DNA of 64,000 nt. It comes from Chloroflexota bacterium. GTDB lineage: Bacteria; Chloroflexota; Anaerolineae; Aggregatilineales; J027. Location of the stretch: contig JACRBG010000043.1 of NCBI GenBank assembly GCA_016234595.1, positions 62,001-126,000 on the forward strand. The letters run 5' to 3'. Below, one piece after another: positions 1-8,313 of the stretch. The notes beneath the pieces were generated by a model. The model was not told where the DNA came from. It saw only the letters and a list, made by a program, of their open reading frames with translations, and did not search any database. A program made the translations under genes and the position numbers. Position 1 is the stretch's first letter. Every line of letters begins with the position of its first letter.

Positions 1-246
1 ATCGGCGCGATGATGGCATTGAAAGAAGCTGGGTTACGCATCCCCGAAGATATTGCTATCGTTGGGTTTGATGATATTCGGCTGGCAGCCTATCTTGACC
101 CGCCTTTAACCACCGTGCGTGCCCCCATTGAACAAGCCGCCCGTATTGCTGTGGAACAGTTGGTAAAGGTTATACATAGCGAAACAGTTGAGTTAATCAC
201 CCTACTGCCAACCGAATTGGTGATTCGGCGCTCGTGTGGGTGCTGA
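1..246 (+). CDS. LacI-family regulator, C-terminal part (5' truncated by window)
   Basis: Only the last 81 residues are in the window; the reading frame is open from base 1, so the start lies to the left. The sequence IPEDIAIVGFDD followed by PPLTTVRAPIEQ and a final LVIRRS segment is the C-terminal ligand-binding subdomain of LacI/GalR repressors. It closely resembles the same segment of the LacI regulator near the right end (59014-60048), so the two are probably paralogues. The GH4 gene starts 77 bases downstream on the same strand, so it probably controls the sugar genes that follow. The effector is unknown. Confidence 0.88.
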   Translation: MGAMMALKEAGLRIPEDIAIVGFDDIRLAAYLDPPLTTVRAPIEQAARIAVEQLVKVIHSETVELITLLPTELVIRRSCGC

Positions 247-322
247 TGAAATCATCTTACAGCTAATATTCGCCTGATTAATGCGGCCTATATGAGTAGC
301 CACAGTGGAAAGGTAATCAATT

Positions 323-1612
323 ATGAAAGTTGCGGTTATTGGTGGGGGTTCATCGTATACCCCAGAGTTAGTGAATGGATTTTTGGAACGGGTGGATAGT
401 TTTCCACTCAAAGAACTCTGGTTGATGGATATTTTGCCAGAACGCTTAGAAATTGTGGGCAAGTTTGCCCAGCGCATGGTTAAAGCAATGGGAGCGCCTT
501 TTGAAGTCCATTTGACCACCGACCAGCGGGAAGCGGTACGTAATGCAAATTACGTCACGACTCAGTTGAGAGTCGGTTGGATGCAAGCCCGCCGTGAAGA
601 TGAATATTTGGGCCGGCGGCATGGCCTCATTGGGCAAGAAACTACTGGCATCGGGGGGATGGCAAAAGCCCTGCGGACGATTCCGGTTATTCTCAAAATC
701 GCCTACGATATGCAAGAACTCGCTGCACCGGGGGCACTGCTGGTCAATTTCACAAATCCAGCAGGCTTAGTAACCGAGGCCCTTTCACGCTACGCCACCA
801 ATGTACAAGCTGTTGGGGTTTGTAACGCACCAATCACCACCAAAATGAATATTTTGCAGCGATTGGAAGAAGTAGGATTAAAAGTTGAACCAGAGCAAGC
901 TGAACTCGACACGCTAGGGTTAAATCATCTGACATGGCATCGCGGCTTTCGGATAGACGGCGAGGATGTGTGGCCGCAAGTGATGGGAAGCTATATTAAA
1001 TCGCTACGAAATGGCGAAATGGATGATTGGGATGTCCGCACCATTGAAACACTGCAAATGATTCCCAACGGCTATTTGCAATATTTCTATTACACCGACA
1101 AAAAAATAGCCACGCAAGAAAAATGGCCGCCATCCCGCGCCGAAAGAGTCATGGAAATTGAAAAGGGGCTGTTTGCGCAATATGCCGAACCAGATCGCAC
1201 GGTGCCACCAGAAGGCCTGATGCAGCGCGGTGGAGCCTATTATTCAACCGTAGCAACCCAACTGCTGAATGCCCATTATAATGATTTAGGCGAGACTCAT
1301 ATCGTCAACACCGCCCATCGTGGTGCAGTCGAAGGCTGGCCTACCGATTGGGTGCTAGAAATCCCGTGCAAGGTCAACAGATCCGGTATCACGCCCCTGC
1401 CGGCCAAGCCTCTACCAATGGCCTGTTTTGGATTGCTAGCCCAAATCAAAGCCTATGAAATTTTGACCGTTGAGGCGGCGGTACATGGGGATCGCAAGGC
1501 GGCCTATGAAGCTCTGCTGACCCATCCGTTAGGGCCAGCGGCTGACCAAGTACAGGCAGTGCTCGATGACCTACTCACCACCCATCGCGCCTATTTACCA
1601 CAATTTAACTAA
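323..1612 (+). CDS. Family 4 glycoside hydrolase (NAD- and metal-dependent)
   Basis: 429 residues, the usual GH4 length. GH4 enzymes cleave glycosides by NAD-assisted oxidation at C3 and elimination, with a divalent metal, in the cytoplasm. The N-terminal VIGGGSSYTPEL is the GH4 dinucleotide-binding motif. NFTNPAG (about residue 142) follows, then GVCNAP with Cys167 and GLNHLTW with His202, which by family analogy bind the metal. The family includes 6-phospho-beta-glucosidases, alpha-galactosidases and alpha-glucosidases. The sequence resembles the 6-phospho-beta-glucosidase branch, but no PTS genes are visible, so the substrate could be unphosphorylated or phosphorylated by the neighbouring kinase. 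The kinase gene starts 15 bases downstream, implying one transcript. Confidence 0.9.
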   Translation: MKVAVIGGGSSYTPELVNGFLERVDSFPLKELWLMDILPERLEIVGKFAQRMVKAMGAPFEVHLTTDQREAVRNANYVTTQLRVGWMQARREDEYLGRRHGLIGQETTGIGGMAKALRTIPVILKIAYDMQELAAPGALLVNFTNPAGLVTEALSRYATNVQAVGVCNAPITTKMNILQRLEEVGLKVEPEQAELDTLGLNHLTWHRGFRIDGEDVWPQVMGSYIKSLRNGEMDDWDVRTIETLQMIPNGYLQYFYYTDKKIATQEKWPPSRAERVMEIEKGLFAQYAEPDRTVPPEGLMQRGGAYYSTVATQLLNAHYNDLGETHIVNTAHRGAVEGWPTDWVLEIPCKVNRSGITPLPAKPLPMACFGLLAQIKAYEILTVEAAVHGDRKAAYEALLTHPLGPAADQVQAVLDDLLTTHRAYLPQFN

Positions 1613-1627
1613 ACTGGATAAGCCATT

Positions 1628-2608
1628 ATGACCCGTTATTTTTTAGGCGTAGATGTGGGCAATACCAAATGCCACGCCCTAATTGTTGATGAAACTGGTA
1701 CAGCTGTTGGTTTTGGCGCAGGTGGGCCGGGTAATCACGAGGTATTGGGGCCGGACGGCTTTCGGGATGCCCTGCATGTGGTCGTCAATGGGGCGTTAGC
1801 AAGTGCCGTCCTCAAACCAGAACAGATTCATGGGGCGGGTTTTGGCATCGCGGGTTATGACTGGCCCTCGGATGGTATGCTCATGCACCAAGTGATTGAT
1901 ACACTTGGCATGAACGCCCCTTACCAATTCGTCAACGACGCGATGATCGGCCTCATCGCCGGGGCCAAACAAGGCTGGGGCGTCGCAGTTTCGGCGGGGA
2001 CAAGCTGCAACTGTCGTGGACGGGATCAAGCCGGAAAAGAAGGCCGTGTGACGGGCAATGGGCAGTGGTTTGGGGAGTACGGTGGCGGCATTGAATTGGT
2101 TTATAAAGCCTTTGATGCCATGACCCGTGAATGGTCGCTACGTGGGCCTAAAACGCTGATTACCCAGATTTTTGTGGAGCATTATCAGGTCAACAGTGTG
2201 TTGGATTTGCTGGAGGGCATAGCGCGGGAACGCCTTCGGATGCGAGCCACTGACGCCGAACTCGTTTTTAAAGCCTTTCATCAAGGCGATGCCGTTGCGG
2301 AAAATATTATCCGATGGATTAGTCAAGAATTGGCTGGTTTGGCGATTGGGGTCATCCACCAACTACAAATAGAAACCCTCGAATTTGAGGTCGTGCTGGC
2401 AGGGAGCTTTTATAAAGGCACGCCACTGATTGAAGAAGTCATGCACGAGACAATTCACAGTGTTGCCCCCAGCGCCTCACTCGTGCGGTTAAATGCTCCT
2501 CCAGTGGTAGGCGCGGCCATGTTGGGTATGGAGCAAGCAGGTATTGATTTTACCCAATACCGTGATCACATTATCGAAACAACCAACCGCCAGTTTTATT
2601 CACTTTGA
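1628..2608 (+). CDS. BadF/BadG/BcrA-type ATPase, probable N-acetylglucosamine (hexosamine) kinase
   Basis: 326 residues with the ASKHA fold. The N-terminal FLGVDVGNTKCHALI is the phosphate-1 loop, VNDAMIGLIAGA the phosphate-2 region, and VVLAGSFYKG the adenosine region. The BadF/BcrA family contains eukaryotic-type GlcNAc kinases as well as benzoyl-CoA reductase subunits. No Fe-S ligand pattern or reductase partner is present, so a sugar kinase is the better reading. It sits between the GH4 and GH20 genes with gaps of 15 and 20 bases. A role phosphorylating the hexosamine released by the GH20 enzyme is therefore inferred. Confidence 0.8.
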   Translation: MTRYFLGVDVGNTKCHALIVDETGTAVGFGAGGPGNHEVLGPDGFRDALHVVVNGALASAVLKPEQIHGAGFGIAGYDWPSDGMLMHQVIDTLGMNAPYQFVNDAMIGLIAGAKQGWGVAVSAGTSCNCRGRDQAGKEGRVTGNGQWFGEYGGGIELVYKAFDAMTREWSLRGPKTLITQIFVEHYQVNSVLDLLEGIARERLRMRATDAELVFKAFHQGDAVAENIIRWISQELAGLAIGVIHQLQIETLEFEVVLAGSFYKGTPLIEEVMHETIHSVAPSASLVRLNAPPVVGAAMLGMEQAGIDFTQYRDHIIETTNRQFYSL

Positions 2609-2628
2609 TTGCACATTAGGATAGGGAT

Positions 2629-4479
2629 ATGCCCGAAAAGTCGTTGATATTACTACCGATGCCCCGTCAGTTAAATCGCTTGGCTGGCACGGTCAAATTA
2701 CCCGTCGAGGCGCTGATTGCCATCGCCTCACCGCAACTATTATTTGAGGCTAAAACCGCTCAACAGGCGCTTGAGGCTGTGGGATTAACATGGCCGATTG
2801 TAGCGGGGGAACATTATGAAAATATCGGCCTGCAACTGGCAATTGACGATACCGTGCCGATTGCGGAGGGTTATGCCCTGCGTATTGAAAATGGGCAAAT
2901 TGTGATTCATGGGGCGGACGCGGCAGGTGTCTATTATGGGGTCTGTACCCTATGCCAGTTGATCCAACAACACGCGACAACACTGCCAGCCCTCGCCATC
3001 GAAGATTTTCCCGATTTTCCAGCACGGGGGGTCATGCTAGATGTCAGTCGTGATCGCGTGCCCAAAATGGAAACGTTATATGCCTTGATTGATAAACTGG
3101 CAAGTTGGAAAGCCAATCAACTACAACTATATATGGAACACGCCTTTGCCTATCAGAATCACCGTGAGGTATGGGCCGAGGCATCTCCGTTTACCGGGCA
3201 AGAAATCCTAGAGTTAGATGCTTATTGTCGCCAGCGGCATATCCAACTAGTGCCGAATCAAAATAGCCTCGGTCATGTCGAACGCTGGCTCAAATTTCCA
3301 CGCTATCTGCCCTTGGCGGAAAAGCCCGAGGGATTCAGTGTCTCGTGGGATTTACCGGGGAAAATTCGCCCTCCCAGCACCTTAAATCCACTTGACCCCG
3401 GTAGCCTAGACTTGATCTATGGTCTATATGATGAACTCCTACCCCATTTCACCAGCCGCCTGTTGAATGTCGGAGGCGATGAGCCGTGGGAATTGGGCAA
3501 GGGTAAAAGCCAAGCCGCTGTCGAGGAGCGCGGTGGACGGGTCTATCTAGAATATCTGCTGAAACTGCATGAGAAAGTTGCCGCCCGTGGACACCAAATG
3601 CAATTTTGGGGCGACATCATTGTCAAATATCCCGACCTCGTGCCCGAACTGCCGACCGACGCAGTTCCAATGTTATGGGGCTATGAGGCTAGCGACCCGC
3701 CTGAATCCGAATGTGCCATGATGGCGGCAGCGGGACTTGAATTTTATGTTTGCCCCGGCACTTCAACGTGGAATAGTTTGGCTGGTCGCACCGATAATGC
3801 AATGGGTAATTTACGCACCGCCGCGACCAATGGCCGCCAATATGGGGCGACGGGTTATCTCAACACTGAATGGGGCGACAATGGGCACTGGCAGCCGCTT
3901 GCACCCACCTATCTAGGCTTTGCCTTTGGGGCAGCGATGTCGTGGTGCGTGACAGCCAATACCGACCTCGATATTCCCACCGCATTAGATTTATATGCCT
4001 TCCAAGATAAAGCTGGCGTAATGGGCCGACTGGCCTATGATTTAGGGAACGTCTATCAGTTGATTGACCCCCATCGGCATAACGGCAATTTGCTGGTGTA
4101 CAGCCTGCAAACACCCCGCCAATTCATTTTAGAAGCGATGGATAAGCCCGACCAACCCATCACAGTTGAAAAGCTGCGCAATTTCATCAAACAAATAGAT
4201 GAAATTATCGGGCGATTGCCCCAAGCACAATTTGCGACGGAAGAAGGCCCTTTGGTGAGTGCTGAGTATCAACAGGCGGCTAATTTGTTACGTCATGCAG
4301 CTAAACGGGTATTATGGCTGTTTGGTGAGCTAGACCAATCCCCCCAAAAATTAGCGGAGGAATTGCGGCAGTTGGTTGAACAGCAAAAAATCAATTGGCT
4401 GGCAAGGCATCGGGTTGGCGGACTGAACGATAGTATCCAGCGCTTCGAATTCTTATTTGAGGAATATCGGCAGGGGTAA
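2629..4479 (+). CDS. Family 20 glycoside hydrolase (beta-N-acetylhexosaminidase type)
   Basis: 616 residues. The N-terminal 120 residues match the alpha/beta GH20b domain that precedes the catalytic barrel. The barrel begins at FPARGVMLDVSRDR (about residue 131). The catalytic Asp-Glu pair is visible in NVGGDEPWELG (Asp284-Glu285), as expected for substrate-assisted catalysis through the acetamido group. About 190 C-terminal residues are mainly helical. No signal peptide is seen, so the enzyme is likely cytoplasmic and acts on imported oligosaccharides. It ends the plus-strand operon LacI-GH4-kinase-GH20. The linkage is not determinable from sequence alone; terminal beta-GlcNAc or GalNAc is expected. 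Confidence 0.87.
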   Translation: MPEKSLILLPMPRQLNRLAGTVKLPVEALIAIASPQLLFEAKTAQQALEAVGLTWPIVAGEHYENIGLQLAIDDTVPIAEGYALRIENGQIVIHGADAAGVYYGVCTLCQLIQQHATTLPALAIEDFPDFPARGVMLDVSRDRVPKMETLYALIDKLASWKANQLQLYMEHAFAYQNHREVWAEASPFTGQEILELDAYCRQRHIQLVPNQNSLGHVERWLKFPRYLPLAEKPEGFSVSWDLPGKIRPPSTLNPLDPGSLDLIYGLYDELLPHFTSRLLNVGGDEPWELGKGKSQAAVEERGGRVYLEYLLKLHEKVAARGHQMQFWGDIIVKYPDLVPELPTDAVPMLWGYEASDPPESECAMMAAAGLEFYVCPGTSTWNSLAGRTDNAMGNLRTAATNGRQYGATGYLNTEWGDNGHWQPLAPTYLGFAFGAAMSWCVTANTDLDIPTALDLYAFQDKAGVMGRLAYDLGNVYQLIDPHRHNGNLLVYSLQTPRQFILEAMDKPDQPITVEKLRNFIKQIDEIIGRLPQAQFATEEGPLVSAEYQQAANLLRHAAKRVLWLFGELDQSPQKLAEELRQLVEQQKINWLARHRVGGLNDSIQRFEFLFEEYRQG

Positions 4480-4490
4480 ACCAAAACAAA

Positions 4491-4519
4491 AAGGGGCGAT
4501 TTTTCACGGGTCGCCCCTT
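4491..4519 (-). terminator. Rho-independent terminator of the minus-strand glycan operon
   Basis: Perfect 9-bp stem (4491-4499 with 4511-4519, AAGGGGCGA/TCGCCCCTT) and an 11-base loop. Read on the minus strand it is followed by TTTTTGTTTTGG, so it terminates the operon ending at 4527. It lies between two convergent genes; there is no T run on the plus side. Confidence 0.8.
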
Positions 4520-4526
4520 AGAATGG

Positions 4527-6233
4527 CTATTTATCAACCCGCACAAACAGCGGCAGTATATCCAATGGAGCAGGATAGTCACGCAGCCATTGACCGCCCG
4601 GATGTTGTTCGGATTCATCCCAATAGCTGGCCCATGTCCCTGCCGGCAAATAGATATCGCGTTGACGGGCCCCCTCGCGCATGACAGGAGCAACTAATAA
4701 TTCCTCCCCAATAAGATACTCATCATCGCAAACTAATGCGGTTTCATCTTGAGGAGTTAACCACCAAATGGGCCGTACAATGGGGACTTGCTGATGGGCA
4801 AGGGCTTTGTTCAATCCAGCCAAATCGCCGTGCAATTGGGCGTAACGCGCACAAATCTTGGCGCATTCTTCGCCATGCTCCCATGGGGCGATGCTGAATT
4901 GAATGATCGGCATCGGGGCGACGGCCTGTGTCCACCGAATCAATAGTTCAGCCGTTGGCACATCATCACCATATTGATTGCCACCAATCATATCGGGGTA
5001 ACTGTAGGGGTAACCCAGCAAATTAAGCGTCATAGATTGGGTAATGACACTGGCAAGGCCGTTATCAAAACCCCAGCGTGTACTTTTATCCCATTGGCGG
5101 AACACCATCGGCTGCCCTTGGCTAAACCAACCAGAACGGCTGTCTGACCACGCAAAACGTTGGGCAGCATTTTCGATATAGTGATGGGTTGCAAAGTTGG
5201 GTGCGCCCGTGTGATGCCGCAGGGTGTCGGGGATGTCATAAAACATGGCCTCGCCCGCGTCAAATTTGAAACCATCCAAATTGACCTCTTTAGCCAGTTT
5301 TTCCAGATTATCCAAATGCCAACGCATCGCATCGGGGTTGGTCACGTCCAGAAAAGCGGCCTTGCCTTCCCACCATGTCCCAATATATGGCGTGCCATCG
5401 GGGTTTTTGATCACATAGCCGAGTTCAAGCGCAGGTTTAAAATGCGCTGACGACTCCATGAAAAATGGCACACACCACAAGGTCACATGCAAGCCCATTT
5501 CATGAAAAGTGGCAATGCTTTGGGCTGGATTGGGAAATTTCTGCAAATCAAAACTGGTGTTGCCAAATTCATCTTGCCATTTGGCGTCAATGCCAAGAAT
5601 GCTGCACGGAAATCCATGCTCGACCATCTGCCGCGCAAATCCAAGCACTTTATCATGTGAGATGTGGTTTTTAAAATGGGCCCACGTTGTCCACAGTGGC
5701 TTTTCAATAACATAATCTGGCGGCGGCGGGGCCATGTTGAGTAACTTCCAATAGCTCTCAACTACTTGCCGAGCATCATCACATTCAAAAAAACGCAGTG
5801 TCAGATTTTTGCCCTTGATACGTAATTGTTGGGTGGTTTCGATGCCAGCCGCCAATTGAGGACGCATATCGAGTGGCGCCATGTTGGTAAAGCTGTGTTT
5901 GGGAGGTTCCCCATGCAAGGGAGCATTAAACCCAACTTCGAGATCATCCCCCTCGACCAAAACCCCACCCCCCTTAGAATTCCACCAAAAAGGGTGGATA
6001 ATCCCAAGCAGGCCTGTAGCGCCATTATCACTGGTAATAAAGGGAGCGGCATACATGGCAATTTTTTCCAGCGGCCATTGTTGGTGAACCAAACCACCAC
6101 CGCCATACCAATGAGCATCACCCAATTCAATCATGGCCTCATCTACCCCATGCCAAATAAAACCATGTTCCCATGTTTCAGTTTGGACATCATAGGGGGA
6201 GCGGTAATCAATTTCAATTTTCCAGTCTTTCAT
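4527..6233 (-). CDS. Family 31 glycoside hydrolase (alpha-glycosidase)
   Basis: 568 residues, no signal peptide, hence probably cytoplasmic. GH31 retaining alpha-glycosidases use an Asp nucleophile. Here LDGFKFDAGE places it at about Asp325, and the acid/base Asp is expected in the downstream SRSGWFSQGQ / FRQWDKST region. Further family landmarks are GYPYSYPDMIGG and the C-terminal EELLVAPV. The KFDAGE form is not the classical alpha-glucosidase WxDMNE motif. It recalls GH31 subgroups active on alpha-galactosides, alpha-xylosides or sulfoquinovosides. The start codon overlaps the stop of the GH42 gene by one base (TGATG), so translation is probably coupled. Confidence 0.87.
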   Translation of the reverse strand: MKDWKIEIDYRSPYDVQTETWEHGFIWHGVDEAMIELGDAHWYGGGGLVHQQWPLEKIAMYAAPFITSDNGATGLLGIIHPFWWNSKGGGVLVEGDDLEVGFNAPLHGEPPKHSFTNMAPLDMRPQLAAGIETTQQLRIKGKNLTLRFFECDDARQVVESYWKLLNMAPPPPDYVIEKPLWTTWAHFKNHISHDKVLGFARQMVEHGFPCSILGIDAKWQDEFGNTSFDLQKFPNPAQSIATFHEMGLHVTLWCVPFFMESSAHFKPALELGYVIKNPDGTPYIGTWWEGKAAFLDVTNPDAMRWHLDNLEKLAKEVNLDGFKFDAGEAMFYDIPDTLRHHTGAPNFATHHYIENAAQRFAWSDSRSGWFSQGQPMVFRQWDKSTRWGFDNGLASVITQSMTLNLLGYPYSYPDMIGGNQYGDDVPTAELLIRWTQAVAPMPIIQFSIAPWEHGEECAKICARYAQLHGDLAGLNKALAHQQVPIVRPIWWLTPQDETALVCDDEYLIGEELLVAPVMREGARQRDIYLPAGTWASYWDESEQHPGGQWLRDYPAPLDILPLFVRVDK

Positions 6234-8155
6234 CAGCCTTCTATCCTTGTATAGCGCACGTCATATCCGGCAAGGCCATTGGACGGGCTGCTGGTATGGT
6301 TCATCTCGACTTGCCATGTCGAACCATCGTCGCCCAGCAAACTGCCCAATTTGATAGACTGGCTGGCATCTGGAATAAGCTGAAGTGACTCCAGCAAATC
6401 GGCAAAATTTTCAGGCCAGCAGCCTAAGTAAAGCGCTTCGCCTGACCCTACTTGGTTAATCGTTGCCGCGATTTGATTGGCAAGGCGACCATCGGCATAT
6501 GTAAGCAAGGGTTGTGCTGTGGTGGGTTCCAGCGCTTCTGCCCAGATTTTATAGGCAAACTGGAATTTTGCACCACCGATTTGTTGGACATGTTTGCCGG
6601 GGCGATGATCGGGCCAATCAGTATAACTTTCTGGCGGCACGCTGTAATAATCGCGCAGGCGTGCCCCAATTAATTCCCCTAATCCAACGGGCAACGGCTG
6701 ATCAGTCGCGGTATTGCTAGCATGGCGAACATAGGAACGGAAGGTATAAATCAGGCGTCCACCTTGTTCAACCCATGTCCGCCATTTTTCGACCTCCCCG
6801 AGGTGAATCAAAATGGGGGCAGGCACAATCACCGTTTCATAGCCCGTTAAATCCGCGCCGCGTGGCAAAAAATCAACGGCAATGTTGTGCTTCCAAAAAC
6901 CCGCATAGATTTCATTGACCAGCGTATAGTAACTAAAATCGCGGTGGTAGGGCTCGATTTCAATTGACCACAAATCACTATAGTCGTATATAATGCCGAC
7001 TTTGGCTTGGGGGCGTGTTAAATTAGGTAGGGAGGCAACATCTTGACCAACCCGTTGACTCTCATAGTAAGTATGGTCAGGGCTGCTATCCCATTTTAAT
7101 AGGCCTCGATGATATTGCTCTTGACCTGTGCGTCCAGCCCGAAAACGGAAATACACCACAGCTGAAGCGCCGTGTGCCACTGCTTGATGACTCCACAAAC
7201 GCACCTGCCCCTCTGGAACGGGTGGATTATAGAGATGCCAATTGACTGGCCCCGGTTGCTGCTCCATGACCCAAAAAGGTCGCTGTTTGAAGCTGTGCAT
7301 CAAATCCAGATTCATAGCGGTCTCGCACGGCCCAGACATGCCATGCGGATAATTATCATAGGAAACAAAGTCTAAATCCTCGGCTAGTTTCCAATAATCC
7401 AGTGACCAATGGCGAATCATAAAATTGTGAGTAATCCAACGTCCGGGGGATAAAGGCCGCAGAATGTCAATTTGTTTGCGTTGAAAACGTTCCCACGTGT
7501 TGGAGGAAAAACGGCGATAGTCCAGCAGCATTGAGGGGCTTTGTGGTTCGGTGGTAATACCGGGAATTGGAATATATGACCAGTCCCGATAGGTCATGCC
7601 CCAAAACTGGGTGCCCCACGCTTGGTTGAGGGCATCGAGTGTGCCATATTTTTGTTGCAGCCACCCATGAAACCGGCGACGGCAGTGATCGCAATAGCAA
7701 CGGGTGGTTTGGCCGACCCCAAATTCGTTGTCAATCTGCCAACCAATAACCGCTGGATGCTGTCCAAAACGCTCGGCAATACGGCTCGAGATGTTAAAAG
7801 CACGCTCCTGAAAGGCTGGAACATTGCCACAGGGCTGACGTCGCGCACCGGGACTAATACGAATCCCCTGTTCATTGACGCGGCAAATATCAGGATGTAA
7901 ATGGGTGAGCCATGGGGGAGGTGTCGGCGTTGGAGTACAAAGCACTATTTTTAGACCTTCTGCCGCCAAAATTTCAATGGCTTCTTCCAGCCAATCGAAA
8001 TCATAAACTCCGGGGCTCGGCTCCATCTTGTCCCACGCAAATTCGGCTAGGCGTACTACGCTTAAGCCGACCTCACGCATAATGCGGGCGTCGGTAGGCC
8101 AATACTCTTTCGGCCACTGTTCAGGATAATAGGCGCATCCGGTCAAAACGGACAT
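6233..8155 (-). CDS. Family 42 beta-galactosidase
   Basis: 640 residues with the full GH42 plan: catalytic barrel, Rossmann-like trimerisation domain from about residue 390, and a short C-terminal beta domain. The acid/base is Glu144 in WQIDNEFG and the nucleophile Glu298 in FWVMEQQPG. Cys109, Cys153, Cys155 and Cys158 match the zinc cluster of GH42 enzymes. No signal peptide, so it works on imported beta-galactosides. It follows the permease genes of the same strand after a 158-base gap containing a hairpin and is coupled to the GH31 gene. A good Shine-Dalgarno (GGAGCA) precedes the ATG. GH42 members act on lactose, galactan fragments or lacto-N-biose-type glycans; the hexosaminidase and kinase nearby make a mixed Gal/GlcNAc glycan plausible. 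Confidence 0.92.
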   Translation of the reverse strand: MSVLTGCAYYPEQWPKEYWPTDARIMREVGLSVVRLAEFAWDKMEPSPGVYDFDWLEEAIEILAAEGLKIVLCTPTPTPPPWLTHLHPDICRVNEQGIRISPGARRQPCGNVPAFQERAFNISSRIAERFGQHPAVIGWQIDNEFGVGQTTRCYCDHCRRRFHGWLQQKYGTLDALNQAWGTQFWGMTYRDWSYIPIPGITTEPQSPSMLLDYRRFSSNTWERFQRKQIDILRPLSPGRWITHNFMIRHWSLDYWKLAEDLDFVSYDNYPHGMSGPCETAMNLDLMHSFKQRPFWVMEQQPGPVNWHLYNPPVPEGQVRLWSHQAVAHGASAVVYFRFRAGRTGQEQYHRGLLKWDSSPDHTYYESQRVGQDVASLPNLTRPQAKVGIIYDYSDLWSIEIEPYHRDFSYYTLVNEIYAGFWKHNIAVDFLPRGADLTGYETVIVPAPILIHLGEVEKWRTWVEQGGRLIYTFRSYVRHASNTATDQPLPVGLGELIGARLRDYYSVPPESYTDWPDHRPGKHVQQIGGAKFQFAYKIWAEALEPTTAQPLLTYADGRLANQIAATINQVGSGEALYLGCWPENFADLLESLQLIPDASQSIKLGSLLGDDGSTWQVEMNHTSSPSNGLAGYDVRYTRIEG

Positions 8156-8221
8156 GGGGACACTGCTCCATCATGGGAATTGATAAAAATATAAGCTACG
8201 ACGATGCTCATTAGATGAGAT

Positions 8222-8259
8222 GAGGACGACCCAGTTGAAATATCTTTTGAGTCGTCCTC
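8222..8259 (-). other. Intergenic hairpin between permease and GH42 genes
   Basis: Inverted repeat GAGGACGAC (8222-8230) and GTCGTCCTC (8251-8259) around a 20-base loop. No T run follows on the minus strand, so this is not a standard terminator. It may set different mRNA levels for the transporter and hydrolase halves of the operon. Confidence 0.5.
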
Positions 8260-8313
8260 GTCAAATTTCAACGTACCATTTCAAAATGCCGATATAGCTT
8301 ACTCGAAAAGGTG

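Noticed and set aside
5826-6254. 142-codon plus-strand frame at the GH31/GH42 junction
   Set aside because: Antisense to both enzymes, no plausible domain.
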